Source of the DNA: a virus | IMG/VR virus record: IMGVR_UViG_3300007734_000499 | Span: 1 to 24,019 of that record | Direction: 5' to 3' (one strand) | DNA: 24,019 nt | Part shown: positions 1 through 6,796 of the stretch, piece after piece | Layout of the letters: each line of letters begins with the position of its first letter | Numbering within the stretch: the stretch's first letter is position 1 | The notes under the pieces: model-generated | What the model saw: the letters and a program-made list of their open reading frames with translations, nothing else | What the model was told of the DNA's origin: nothing | The model's database searches: none | Translations under genes and position numbers: made by a program

Positions 1-831
1 GGTCGTATGCTTAGACAATATCGTATGGCAACTGACTTAACCAAGATGTCAGTCGGCGACAGTGATTGGAACAACTTACGTTTATATGGACCTCAGGACG
101 CAGGTGTTGCAAGCATCGCCATCCAGTACTCTCCGTCTAACAGAAAAGAAGGTCAAGTCACAGTGCTGCCAAGCATGCCTTATAACGATATTGCTATGAT
201 GTCAGCCGGCCTGCTATATTCTCCTATGGACTTCCTTGCAGGACAGAAAGTCTTGAGCACTGGTGAGCGTGAATACGGTAAGGGATTCATTATTGGCAAA
301 CTTGCGCCAGTGCCAAGAGGAACGTTCAACTTCATTGCTGGTCAGACAATGGACGATGTCAAGATGGCTGCAAACCAATTGTCACCAACTCATATTGCAG
401 CTGCTGCTACTTTCCAAAAAATGACTGGTGTGCCTGCTGTTCAAGCGTTGACAGAAATGTTCAATGCAAAGCCAAGACCTGCACTTCCTGGAGAGAAAGC
501 ATATGATGGAATAGTCTATGAACTCAGTCCAAAAGACTTTGACAGCTACAAAATGTACCTTGTGAAAACTATCCAATACACTGGTACATCAGCCGCCGTG
601 AATGAATGGGCTAAATCATACTCAGGTACTGACTTGGCTGGTACCACTGCTTCAACATACTCAGAGGCGCTTGGTCTGACAAGTAAGTATGCAGCACCTA
701 CTCCAGAATCTCTGCAAAGAAAAGCTGCTGACCTCTCTGCTGGTATGTTGGAAGCTGGAACGTCTGAAAAAGAAGTTGAAGCATCATTGAAGAGACCAAA
801 AGCACCAGCTGCTGGCGGTCGTGTAAAATAG
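1..831 (+). CDS. C-terminal part of a large probable virion protein (5' truncated)
   Basis: The frame is open from the first base (GGT CGT ATG) and ends at TAG 829-831, so at least 276 residues are present and the true start lies upstream. I do not recognise a domain. The sequence is soluble and mixed alpha/beta, rich in Ala, Ser and Thr, with no membrane segment. The last 40 residues are charged (Glu/Lys/Arg) and end in an Ala/Gly/Pro tail ending RVK. It lies upstream of structural genes and a fibre, so the C-terminal end of a big internal virion or tail protein is the likeliest reading. That is inference from position only. Confidence 0.6.
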   Translation, partial: GRMLRQYRMATDLTKMSVGDSDWNNLRLYGPQDAGVASIAIQYSPSNRKEGQVTVLPSMPYNDIAMMSAGLLYSPMDFLAGQKVLSTGEREYGKGFIIGKLAPVPRGTFNFIAGQTMDDVKMAANQLSPTHIAAAATFQKMTGVPAVQALTEMFNAKPRPALPGEKAYDGIVYELSPKDFDSYKMYLVKTIQYTGTSAAVNEWAKSYSGTDLAGTTASTYSEALGLTSKYAAPTPESLQRKAADLSAGMLEAGTSEKEVEASLKRPKAPAAGGRVK

Positions 832-859
832 TTGACTGGTTAGTTCGTTAGCGTAATAT
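832..859 (+). promoter_or_regulatory. sigma70-like promoter ahead of the 881 gene
   Basis: TTGACT at 832-837 and TAATAT at 854-859 are separated by 16 bases, a good match to a bacterial sigma70 -35/-10 pair. It starts directly after the stop codon of the preceding gene. A Shine-Dalgarno AAGGAG at 868-873 precedes the ATG at 881. The TATATAC around the -10 also resembles the TATAC motif ahead of other operon heads in this window. Confidence 0.5.
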
Positions 860-880
860 ATACAATTAAGGAGTTTCATC

Positions 881-1204
881 ATGGCAAAATCAAAGAATTT
901 CAAAGTTAAGTCTACAAAGAAAGTAGTCAAGGTAGACGTCAACGAGGGCGCTTATCCCGAGTCATACGCATTTGTTGTTAATGACAATAGAAGCGGTGGC
1001 AGTGGCGGCAATGGTGCTGGCTGGCGTCCTCGTCCTGAGAATGCGACTCAAAGTCCTGAAGGACAGAATGTAAAGTATCAGCCTCCTCGTGGTGGTGGTA
1101 AGTCCAGCATCAGCGAGTTGCCTGGTCAGTACACAGCGGCAATCCCTGTTCCTACCAAACCAAAGAAGCCTGCTCCCAGTAAGGGCAAGCCGTCGGCCAA
1201 GTAA
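881..1204 (+). CDS. small basic, disordered protein, probably virion-associated
   Basis: This 107-residue protein starts at ATG 881 behind a strong AAGGAG. It begins with a Lys-rich stretch (MAKSKNFKVKSTKK), has a Gly/Ser-rich middle around residues 38-48, and ends with Pro/Lys-rich sequence (KPKKPAPSKGKPSAK). Composition predicts an unstructured, positively charged protein with no enzyme motif. The position between a large virion protein and fibre-type genes suggests a minor structural or nucleic-acid-binding role, which is inference. A ten-codon ORF at 1206-1238 (MAKASKKSRR) follows at once and echoes its N-terminus. Confidence 0.65.
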   Translation: MAKSKNFKVKSTKKVVKVDVNEGAYPESYAFVVNDNRSGGSGGNGAGWRPRPENATQSPEGQNVKYQPPRGGGKSSISELPGQYTAAIPVPTKPKKPAPSKGKPSAK

Positions 1205-1285
1205 CATGGCAAAAGCAAGTAAGAAGTCTCGTCGTTAGTAATCACAATCAACAATCTCTCGAAGTAGTCGAAGAAGGAGAATCTC

Positions 1286-1705
1286 ATGGCCGCAACAGGT
1301 CGCTTTATACACTCATCAATCCACACTGGTCTATCAGTCGCTGCTACCAACGCTTATGTTATAGCGCAACGTCATCCAATCCCGCTCAACAATGATCAGA
1401 CAAGCGTCAATGGAAATAGCAGAGGAATCGCCATCCTTGGTGCACTCTACGTTCATGTCAATACCATTGTTGGTGCCACAACTCTGACACTGCGCCTCAG
1501 CACTGATGCCGCTGGTGATAATCCTTGGATTGGTGATACGACTGCCACCATCTCGACTGGTGTGACAACTGCTGCAAGCGGTGCTGTCACCATCAAGATG
1601 GACGTGCCATTCATCAAGCCTGCCAATGATATCTTGTACTGCCACTGGAAGACCAATGCTGGTACCTGCACTGTTGACGCGATAAATTTGACATGGACAG
1701 AGTGA
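1286..1705 (+). CDS. beta-rich probable tail/structural protein
   Basis: This 139-residue protein starts at ATG 1286 behind GAAGGAG (1274-1280). It alternates short hydrophobic and Thr/Ser/Gly-rich runs, typical of a beta-sandwich virion protein, with no catalytic motif and no membrane segment. It ends NLTWTE at TGA 1703-1705, where the next gene (the GIY-YIG endonuclease) begins in a TGATG overlap. The adjoining Gly-rich fibre gene suggests a tail or appendage accessory protein. I cannot name the family. Confidence 0.65.
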   Translation: MAATGRFIHSSIHTGLSVAATNAYVIAQRHPIPLNNDQTSVNGNSRGIAILGALYVHVNTIVGATTLTLRLSTDAAGDNPWIGDTTATISTGVTTAASGAVTIKMDVPFIKPANDILYCHWKTNAGTCTVDAINLTWTE

Positions 1706-2151
1706 TGATTGGCATATACAAAATCACTGAGACTGCCACTGGCTTATCTTATATTGGACAAAGCATTCGAATGGAAAAACGATGGAAGGACCACCGTGCC
1801 CGCTTTAGTCCAGACACTCACAATTACGAACTTCTAATGACTTGCACTGCAGAAGCTCTAAATAGAATGGAGCGATTCTGTATTCAGGCTTGGAATACAA
1901 TGGTGCCAAATGGTCTAAATCAGACTATAGGTGGCAATGGAACATTCGGACCTGGTAAATCTCCTTCTGCAAATGTTAGACGTAGAATATCGGAATCATT
2001 GAAAGGCATACCTCATTCAGAAGAACGTTGTCGTAATATATCTGAGGCGAAGAAAGGAAAGAAGATTGGTCCGATGTCTGAAGAGACGCGTCATAGAATA
2101 TCTGAAGCTCAAAAGAAAAGATTCAATAAGGATGTGAACAATGGCAATTAG
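1705..2151 (+). CDS. GIY-YIG homing endonuclease with NUMOD3 repeats
   Basis: The product (148 residues from ATG 1705, or 152 from in-frame ATG 1693) opens with MIGIYKIT, then YIGQS eleven residues on. An Arg-rich helix follows, then the probable catalytic Glu in RMERFCIQ and an Asn-containing NGLNQTIGG, the signature layout of a GIY-YIG nuclease domain. The C-terminal half has three NUMOD3-like DNA-binding repeats (RRISESLKG, RNISEAKKG, HRISEAQKK). I prefer ATG 1705 because it makes a TGATG overlap with the upstream stop. The 3' end overlaps the next gene start by 11 bases and contains its Shine-Dalgarno AAGGA. It is more AT-rich than its neighbours, consistent with a mobile endonuclease gene placed exactly at a gene junction. 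Confidence 0.9.
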   Translation: MIGIYKITETATGLSYIGQSIRMEKRWKDHRARFSPDTHNYELLMTCTAEALNRMERFCIQAWNTMVPNGLNQTIGGNGTFGPGKSPSANVRRRISESLKGIPHSEERCRNISEAKKGKKIGPMSEETRHRISEAQKKRFNKDVNNGN

Positions 2152-3070
2152 CAGCAATAATACCGACGTATTCGCAGTTACAGTCGCAGGTGGTAGCACA
2201 AGCACTACACTGTTTGCTGGCGCATTTGGCGATGGATCAGATGGTGATGCCACAATCACAGGTGGTACAACTACTCTGACTCGTGAGTGGCACTACAACA
2301 ATCTCACTATCACTGGTACTGGAGTCCTGAAGCCACGTGGTCATCGCATCTTTGTGAAGGGCGTGTTGACTATCAATGCCGGCGGCTCTATCAACGATGA
2401 TGGTGTGGCCGGTGGGACTGGTGTCAGTGGTGGCACAGCGCTCAGCAACTTGAGCAACTCTTCACTTGGTGCAGGCAGTGGTGCTGGTGGCGCTGGGCGG
2501 ACAACGACTGGTGTTGGAAATGCAGGTGCCACATCGTCTAACTGTTCCACTAATAACGTTGCAGCACAGCCTATTGGTGGTGTTGGTGGTGGTATCAGTG
2601 CACCTGCAACTGCTGGTGGAAGTGCAGGTACTGCTCCTGTACCGACTGTCTCCCAGAAATGGAACTCATTGGCGTCTATTGTCAGTGGTCGTCTTTATAA
2701 CGGCTCATCTACGTTCAACGGTGGTAGCGGTGGCGGTGGTGGTGCCCTTGACCTGACAGGTGGAACTGGTACAAGCGGTAACGGTGGTAGCGGTGGTGGT
2801 ATTGTTCACATCGGTGCAAAGACTGTTGCCAATGCAGGATCAATCACTGCTAACGGTGGTGCTGGCGGTAATGGTGTCGCGACTGGAACTGCGAGTGCTG
2901 GAGCCGGTGCAGGTGGTGGTGGAGGATTGGTCACTTTGATAACGACCACCAACGCATCATTTGGAACTGTGACAGCCAATGCAGGTGCAATTGGAACTGG
3001 AGCAGGTGTGGCTCCTACTGCTGCAGTCGTTGGTCAACCTGGCTCAGTCGCCATACTCGTGCTATCATGA
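2141..3070 (+). CDS. glycine-rich tail fibre / appendage protein
   Basis: This 309-residue protein starts at ATG 2141 behind AAGGA (2128-2132), which lies inside the preceding endonuclease gene. Residues 1-90 are beta-rich (Thr/Ser/Val), including REWHYNNLTITG and KPRGHRIFVKGVLTI. From about residue 85 the protein is dominated by Gly/Ala/Ser/Thr runs such as GGSGGGGGA and NGGSGGGIVHIGAK. The pattern resembles glycine-rich phage adhesins, where polyglycine motifs build a receptor-binding tip. No chaperone domain is visible. It likely determines host attachment; this rests on composition and position. Confidence 0.65.
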   Translation: MAISSNNTDVFAVTVAGGSTSTTLFAGAFGDGSDGDATITGGTTTLTREWHYNNLTITGTGVLKPRGHRIFVKGVLTINAGGSINDDGVAGGTGVSGGTALSNLSNSSLGAGSGAGGAGRTTTGVGNAGATSSNCSTNNVAAQPIGGVGGGISAPATAGGSAGTAPVPTVSQKWNSLASIVSGRLYNGSSTFNGGSGGGGGALDLTGGTGTSGNGGSGGGIVHIGAKTVANAGSITANGGAGGNGVATGTASAGAGAGGGGGLVTLITTTNASFGTVTANAGAIGTGAGVAPTAAVVGQPGSVAILVLS

Positions 3071-3246
3071 CCTATATCGTCTTTGAGAAAGATACTCCTC
3101 AGTCTAAAGTAGATTGGCATGTCAAGCGTAACAAGGCGCAGATGTACTATGATGGTGTACCTCCTAAGTGGGAAGCCAAGGCACTTGCAGAAGAGTGGAC
3201 ATTCCCTTATGTAGTTGTTGAAACAGAGTCTGAAGGTGTGGAATGA
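3067..3246 (+). CDS. 59-residue protein of unknown function
   Basis: ATG 3067 overlaps the upstream stop (ATGA) and the frame ends at TGA 3244-3246, which overlaps the next start. The product begins MTYIVFEKDTPQSK and contains WHVKRNKAQMYYDG. It is soluble, charged, and has no recognised motif. Tight overlaps on both sides argue that it is translated by coupling with the fibre gene and the next small gene. A fibre-assembly or lysis-block accessory role is possible, but nothing in the sequence decides it. Confidence 0.6.
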   Translation: MTYIVFEKDTPQSKVDWHVKRNKAQMYYDGVPPKWEAKALAEEWTFPYVVVETESEGVE

Positions 3247-3449
3247 AAGTAGTAGAACTAAACCACTTCATCAATGGCTCATTCCCACTATCAGGCTCAA
3301 CTGCTCCTCAATCTGCCATAGAAACAATTACACAGCCACATCCAGTCTTTGATCTTAGAGCTGGAAGCCTGTTCAAGTTAGACACGACAGACAAGCAACA
3401 ACTAAAAGAATTGGGGGAATCATGGAGACAGCATTCATCTCACTCGTAA
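3243..3449 (+). CDS. 68-residue protein of unknown function
   Basis: The start ATG 3243 overlaps the previous stop by four bases. The product begins MKVVELNHFINGSFPLSG and ends QHSSHS. It is polar, has no membrane segment and no recognised motif. Its last 28 bases overlap the start of the holin-like gene, whose Shine-Dalgarno (GGGGG, 3412-3416) is inside this frame. Coupling places it with the lysis genes. Function unknown. Confidence 0.55.
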   Translation: MKVVELNHFINGSFPLSGSTAPQSAIETITQPHPVFDLRAGSLFKLDTTDKQQLKELGESWRQHSSHS

Positions 3450-3736
3450 CTGGTCCAACAGGTGCTCTTGCTCTGTCAGTCGGCATCCTTATATGGCTTG
3501 GTAATTCAGCAATACCATTGTTGAAGAACTATCTAGCAAAACAGAACGATCTCATCTCTGAATTGGTGAAGAGCCATCAGTGTGACAGAGACTCTTTCGT
3601 TGCTTCGCTTGACAAGATCAGTGACAGGCTCGATAAGATGTCTGAATCAACTGTTGCTATTCACTCAACGGTGCAACAACTCTCATCCTCAGTCGAAGCC
3701 ATTACTGCAAAGCTCAAGGATGATCGCAAAGAATAA
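3422..3736 (+). CDS. holin-like small membrane protein
   Basis: This 104-residue protein starts at ATG 3422 behind a G-rich ribosome binding site. Residues 14-33 (GALALSVGILIWLGNSAIPL) form one clear transmembrane segment. It is followed by a long amphipathic helix from about residue 36 to the end with heptad-like Leu/Ile/Val spacing, predicted as a coiled coil with a charged tail (KLKDDRKE). One N-terminal membrane helix plus a cytoplasmic or periplasmic coiled coil, two genes upstream of an endolysin, fits a holin or an inner-membrane spanin. I favour holin because no lipobox partner gene is visible. Confidence 0.6.
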   Translation: METAFISLVTGPTGALALSVGILIWLGNSAIPLLKNYLAKQNDLISELVKSHQCDRDSFVASLDKISDRLDKMSESTVAIHSTVQQLSSSVEAITAKLKDDRKE

Positions 3737-3789
3737 GCCAAGGATTACTATGGCTAAACAAACAGAATGCAACAGAATGAAACGGAGAT

Positions 3790-3951
3790 ATGCTAGTGAT
3801 TAAGCTTGAACCTACCTCGATACCTTTCAATAAGATAGTCCACATCATAATCGAACTGCTGAAGTTTAGTAAGGGCGGAATCAGTAAAGAGGAAGGAGCC
3901 ATCCTCGCAGAAGACCTGTTAGAAATAGTCATGCACCTGAAGGTGACATGA
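3790..3951 (+). CDS. 53-residue protein in the lysis block
   Basis: ATG 3790 follows GGAG (3784-3787) and the frame ends at TGA 3949-3951, overlapping the endolysin start by four bases (ATGA). The product begins MLVIKLEPTSIPFNK and includes VHIIIELLKFSKGG and ILAEDLLEIVMHLK. It looks like two short amphipathic helices rather than a membrane segment. The overlap suggests translational coupling with the endolysin. Function unknown. A 17-codon frame at 3750-3803 that overlaps its start is probably not a separate gene. Confidence 0.55.
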   Translation: MLVIKLEPTSIPFNKIVHIIIELLKFSKGGISKEEGAILAEDLLEIVMHLKVT

Positions 3952-4391
3952 ATCTGTCTCCACACTTCACACTTGCTGAGATGACTCATACCAGTTCAGG
4001 TCTATCTAACAATCCGTCAGATGCTGAAATGAAGTCGTTGACAGCGCTGTGTGTTGGATTATTGGAACCGATCAGACTGAAGTTTGGTCCTGTCTCTATT
4101 CACAGTGGCTATAGAGGACCTCTCGTCAATAAATCGATTGGCGGTTCTAAAACAAGTCAGCACCTGAAGGGAGAAGCAGCAGACTTCCACTGTCCAGGTG
4201 CTAAACTTGAAGACATCATGAAGTGGATAGTCACTGAATCAGGACTGCACTACGGTCAGGCTATACTTGAAGGCCACACTGCAGGTGAACCGACTTGGAT
4301 CCACATCTCATTAGGCGCTCCATACAGGATCGGTTCTCAGTGCCAACAGGCCCTGACTTTCGACGGCAGAAATTACCATAATTACAGATAG
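3948..4391 (+). CDS. endolysin: M15-family peptidase (D-Ala-D-Ala carboxypeptidase-like)
   Basis: This 147-residue protein has the zinc-site layout of the peptidase M15A family. SQHLKGEAADF at 70-80 gives His72 and Asp79, WIHIS at 117-121 gives His119, and SGYRGP at 53-58 is the usual upstream motif. Family members hydrolyse peptide bonds in peptidoglycan stems. There is no signal peptide, so release would depend on a holin, matching the small membrane protein two genes upstream. Length is typical of a single-domain phage M15 endolysin. The start overlaps the previous stop (ATGA). Confidence 0.87.
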   Translation: MNLSPHFTLAEMTHTSSGLSNNPSDAEMKSLTALCVGLLEPIRLKFGPVSIHSGYRGPLVNKSIGGSKTSQHLKGEAADFHCPGAKLEDIMKWIVTESGLHYGQAILEGHTAGEPTWIHISLGAPYRIGSQCQQALTFDGRNYHNYR

Positions 4392-4399
4392 GACTGAAG

Positions 4400-4942
4400 A
4401 TGAAGTTCATGAAAGCAGGTAGTCAACTCAGTGATGTTGTCTATACACCGGTCACATTAGCACAGCGTTTAGTAGAGCATTTCAATCCAACTGGGAGAGT
4501 GCTTGATGCTTGTCGTGGTGGAGGTGCATTTGACCATCCATCTGTGTCAGACTGGTGTGAGATTGCTGAAGGTCGTGACTTCCTTCAGTGTAATGAGAAC
4601 TGGGATTGGATTATCTCTAATCCGCCGTGGTCAGAGTTCAATCTCTTCAATCGCCATGCATTGGCACACAGTGATAATGTTGTGTGGCTCTATCATCTTC
4701 CTGGTCTCTTGACTAATAGGCGCCTCCGTGACGGTGACAAACATCACTATCTCAGAGAAATAATACTAATTGATGCACCTCCACCACCTTGGCCTCAGAG
4801 TGGATTCCAAGTTGCTGCTGCGTGGTGGTCAAAGACTGAGGGGCCAATGCAGTGGACAGACTGGAGGAGGAAAGATGTACGAACTGTTTCTATTACTGCT
4901 GGTAGCGATACTAATAACTCTTACCTATTGGGCCTGAAATGA
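4400..4942 (+). CDS. DNA adenine-N6 methyltransferase-like protein
   Basis: This 180-residue protein has a SAM-binding motif I (VLDACRGGGAF, about 34-44) and the catalytic NPPW tetrapeptide at 74-77, preceded by WDWIIS. That combination is characteristic of the Rossmann-fold N6-adenine/N4-cytosine methyltransferases. The domain is short and lacks an obvious target-recognition domain, so DNA specificity is unclear. The window shows no partner restriction enzyme beside it, so an orphan phage methyltransferase is likely, for self-protection from host restriction or for regulation. Its 3' end overlaps the next gene (ATGA). Confidence 0.75.
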   Translation: MKFMKAGSQLSDVVYTPVTLAQRLVEHFNPTGRVLDACRGGGAFDHPSVSDWCEIAEGRDFLQCNENWDWIISNPPWSEFNLFNRHALAHSDNVVWLYHLPGLLTNRRLRDGDKHHYLREIILIDAPPPPWPQSGFQVAAAWWSKTEGPMQWTDWRRKDVRTVSITAGSDTNNSYLLGLK

Positions 4943-5160
4943 AGATAGACGTTGGTGATATGGTCGTCATGAGAGATGAAGCGTTTCAGCACTTTGACGA
5001 AGACTGTTCTGAACTAAGAGGAATTGAAGCTGAAGTAGTTTATATCTCCTCTAATGGAGACGGTTCCTCTAAAGATCTGACTCTAAAATTTGAGTGCCCG
5101 AACAAGATCTTGATTACTAAACTGCCCAGATCTTATGTGCAAATAGCTGGGCGTGCATAA
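4939..5160 (+). CDS. small beta-rich (SH3-like?) protein
   Basis: This 73-residue product starts MKIDVGDMVVMRD and contains short strands (EAEVVYISS, DLTLKFE, KILITKLP). The opening VGDMVVMRD resembles the first strand of KOW/SH3-type small barrels that bind nucleic acid or protein; this is only a pattern resemblance. The start overlaps the methyltransferase stop (ATGA), and the gene ends the plus-strand lysis cluster two bases before a long hairpin. Confidence 0.6.
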   Translation: MKIDVGDMVVMRDEAFQHFDEDCSELRGIEAEVVYISSNGDGSSKDLTLKFECPNKILITKLPRSYVQIAGRA

Positions 5161-5161
5161 A

Positions 5162-5211
5162 ACTATAGCCCGCTCTACGGAAATGTCAAGGAAACCGAAG
5201 CGGGCTATAGT
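5162..5211. repeat. 13-bp perfect inverted repeat (hairpin) between convergent genes
   Basis: ACTATAGCCCGCT at 5162-5174 and AGCGGGCTATAGT at 5199-5211 are perfect reverse complements. They enclose a 24-base loop that could add a 3-bp CGG/CCG inner stem (5178-5180 with 5195-5197). It starts two bases after the stop of the 4939 gene and lies 55 bases beyond the 3' end of the minus-strand GIY-YIG gene. Position suggests a bidirectional transcription end. Neither side has the T-run of a standard rho-independent terminator, so an RNA stability or processing element is an alternative. Confidence 0.7.
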
Positions 5212-5265
5212 CGAGATGTAAGAAAGCGGAGGAAGCTAATATTTGCTGTCCGCAGTTCTAAGTAT

Positions 5266-5676
5266 TCAGCTCGATCTGTTCTTAGCCATCTTTTTTTTCT
5301 TCTGCCACTTCTTTTTTACTGAAGGTGGCATGTAGTTTCCGCCAGGTGCTTTGTTGTAGCCGCGTTTCTTTGACGTAGCTGAAAGAGTAGAGATCCACTT
5401 CTTCTCAGCTACATCCAGTGCCCATCCTAAGATCTTCTTCTTCATCTCTTCAGTTTCAGTCTCATACTTCAGATCTAAAACAACTTCTTCTAAGAGAACA
5501 AACTCAAATCCTTCAGGTCCATACTTTGTCCAGTCAGTCTGCCACTTGGAACCTTTCTTCTTTCCAGCAATGAGTTCACTGATGTGTTGCTTACGTCTAG
5601 CTTCTACACAGATGCTTTGACCGACATAGACTTTCTTGTTCTTCAAACACTTGAAGCAGTATATTCCTGATACCAT
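5266..5676 (-). CDS. GIY-YIG endonuclease with basic C-terminus
   Basis: This 136-residue protein starts MVSGIYCFKC and has YVGQS at 17-21, then an Arg/Lys helix (VEARRKQH), a candidate catalytic Glu91 in AEKKWI, and GYNKAPGG at 106-113. That is the GIY-YIG nuclease order. The C-terminus is strongly basic (KKKWQKKKKMAKNR), probably the DNA contact surface in place of NUMOD repeats. The start follows AAGGA with a four-base spacer. It is convergent with the lysis genes and lies on the strand opposite to the structural operons. I see no intron exons around it, so it looks free-standing. Confidence 0.85.
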   Translation of the reverse strand: MVSGIYCFKCLKNKKVYVGQSICVEARRKQHISELIAGKKKGSKWQTDWTKYGPEGFEFVLLEEVVLDLKYETETEEMKKKILGWALDVAEKKWISTLSATSKKRGYNKAPGGNYMPPSVKKKWQKKKKMAKNRSS

Positions 5677-6181
5677 TATGTCCTTGCTTGTTTTAGTTGC
5701 TAGATGATATTAGCCCTGACAGGACTTGCTCTCGGAAGCGTTTGACGGTAAGATGCGACCTCTAAGTTATTGGCTCATCTACCTCGCGGCCAGTTTGAAT
5801 CGCTTCCTTGACAACAGAATGATGAATCTTGTTGGCGGGCTACTTACGATTGACAACCTGGAGGACTATTATCCGTTCCCTTTCAACTCTTGACGTGACT
5901 GAAATCTCATTGAAGAGCTGGCTCATCTCGGTGTTGTCTCCCTAGTTTCATGCTCTTTCGAGATTATTCGAAGACAACTATCAGCCTCAATCACGCTGGA
6001 TTCACACCACTAAAGAGTCTCTATCCGCTGCGCTTTGCTCCAAGTAAGGGAGCTATGTTCTTTCTATGAATAAATATACAACTCAACTGCAAGTTGTTTA
6101 ACTATTTGCGACGGCTACGAAAATAAGTTGCGATCCAAATGGGACCAACAGGATTTTCTGAGGGCGGAATGTAGGAAGGAA
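5677..6181. other. 505-base stretch without a convincing gene
   Basis: This stretch separates the GIY-YIG start from the nuclease stop, both on the minus strand. It holds a direct repeat TGGCTCATCT (5771-5780 and 5919-5928), an inverted pair GGAAGCG/CGCTTCC (5734-5740 and 5801-5807) and several TTGAC words. Short open frames exist: 46 codons at 5753-5893 (+, MRPLSYWLIYLAAS), 39 codons at 5950-6069 (+) and a 28-codon minus-strand frame. None has a clear ribosome binding site or family signature. It may be a structured RNA, a decayed gene or a long leader for the GIY-YIG gene. I see no tRNA and no clear group I intron core. Confidence 0.5.
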
Positions 6182-6185
6182 TCAT
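6102..6185 (-). CDS. possible 27-residue minigene coupled to the nuclease
   Basis: On the minus strand an ATG (6185-6183) overlaps the nuclease stop codon in an ATGA arrangement. The frame encodes 27 residues (starting MIPSYIPPSENPVGP, ending FRSRRK) and ends at TAG 6102-6104. The only support is the overlap, which matches the coupling used throughout this genome. It is too short to judge by composition and may be chance. Confidence 0.25.
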   Translation of the reverse strand: MIPSYIPPSENPVGPIWIATYFRSRRK

Positions 6186-6637
6186 AGTGCCACCTCAGTC
6201 ATGAATCCAGCGTCGGTGTTCTTCCATTCTATTAGTACACAGTCAGCCTCATGCTTCTCAAATGTCTTCTGCCCAGCCATCCACTCATTGAGCTTCTTAG
6301 CGTTATAGAAGTATCCAACGTTCTGAGAGCGATTGACAAGCAAGACAACATCAGCTTTGCCAGTAGACCAGCCGATCCGATTGCCTCCACGAGTCCGTAC
6401 TTCAAGACAACAAGTAGTGTAGGGAACTCCTCTCCAGTTAGCACCTTCGTTAGTCTTGACTTCGATACGTTTGCCTTTGAAGATGAAGTCATGTCCAGCC
6501 AAGTAGTCGCCCTCGCCCTTGCTTATCCATCGAGTATTATCATCGATTGCTTTGAACTTGTCCCATAGTTTCTGCTCCCACTCTTCGCCTATTCTCATCG
6601 ACTTCCAACCGTCTGCAGTCATTAGATCTTTCAACAT
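6182..6637 (-). CDS. PD-(D/E)XK-like endonuclease
   Basis: This 151-residue protein starts at ATG 6637, behind AGGAG on the minus strand; a longer frame upstream is less likely because it would run through the promoter region. Residues 50-61 read D-FIFKGKRI-E-V-K, the Asp...Glu-x-Lys active-site pattern of PD-(D/E)XK nucleases, with GEGDYLAGH just before and TGKADVVLLV after, as in restriction-fold and Holliday-junction-resolvase-like enzymes. Acidic Glu19 and Glu21 may add a metal ligand. It could be a phage recombination or host-DNA-degrading nuclease, or a homing-type enzyme. It has no restriction partner next to it, though a methyltransferase lies 1.2 kb away on the other strand. Confidence 0.65.
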   Translation of the reverse strand: MLKDLMTADGWKSMRIGEEWEQKLWDKFKAIDDNTRWISKGEGDYLAGHDFIFKGKRIEVKTNEGANWRGVPYTTCCLEVRTRGGNRIGWSTGKADVVLLVNRSQNVGYFYNAKKLNEWMAGQKTFEKHEADCVLIEWKNTDAGFMTEVAL

Positions 6638-6796
6638 TTTTATTCTCCTGTGTGTTGTAAAAGTGCCACACAGTAGTATATATTGAGAAGAAAAACTCTT
6701 TGACGGCATCATTGAAAATAAACAAAAATAAAATGCAACTCTTGTGAACAAATAGACTTTGACGAGTATACTTACTACACAGGAGCAATAATCAAT
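6638..6796. promoter_or_regulatory. divergent promoter region with TATAC motifs
   Basis: This 159-base, AT-rich gap separates the minus-strand nuclease from the plus-strand 6797 gene. The plus side carries TATACTTACTAC at 6767-6778, then AGGAG at 6780-6784 and ATG at 6797. An 18-base-distant TTGTGA (6743-6748) could be a -35. The minus side carries TATATACTACTG about 40 bases before the nuclease ATG. The same 12-mer TATACTTACTAC occurs exactly ahead of the small terminase gene. Divergent promoters are the simplest reading. Confidence 0.5.

Noticed and set aside
1206-1238. Ten-codon frame MAKASKKSRR directly after the 881 gene
   Set aside because: Too short to judge and lacks a clear ribosome binding site of its own; similarity to the N-terminus of the previous gene is only in Lys/Ala/Ser content.
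3582-3803. 73-codon open frame overlapping the holin-like gene in another frame, considered as an embedded spanin (Rz1-type)
   Set aside because: It lacks a lipobox (L-A/S-G/A-C) and an early hydrophobic signal, and its amino acid composition looks like a shadow of the real frame.
5150-5280. Group I intron core suggested by CTATAGTCGAG beside the GIY-YIG gene
   Set aside because: No P4-P6 and P7/P3 partner strands could be identified, and no broken exons flank the region.
5753-5893. 46-codon plus-strand frame (starts MRPLSYWLIYLAAS) in the large gap
   Set aside because: No Shine-Dalgarno stronger than GGTAAG, and a frame of this length is common by chance in 500 bases; kept only as part of the gap description.
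5990-6060. tRNA-like patch on the minus strand (AGCGGATAGAG, then GTGTGAATCC)
   Set aside because: No seven-base acceptor pairing and no full cloverleaf can be made by eye.
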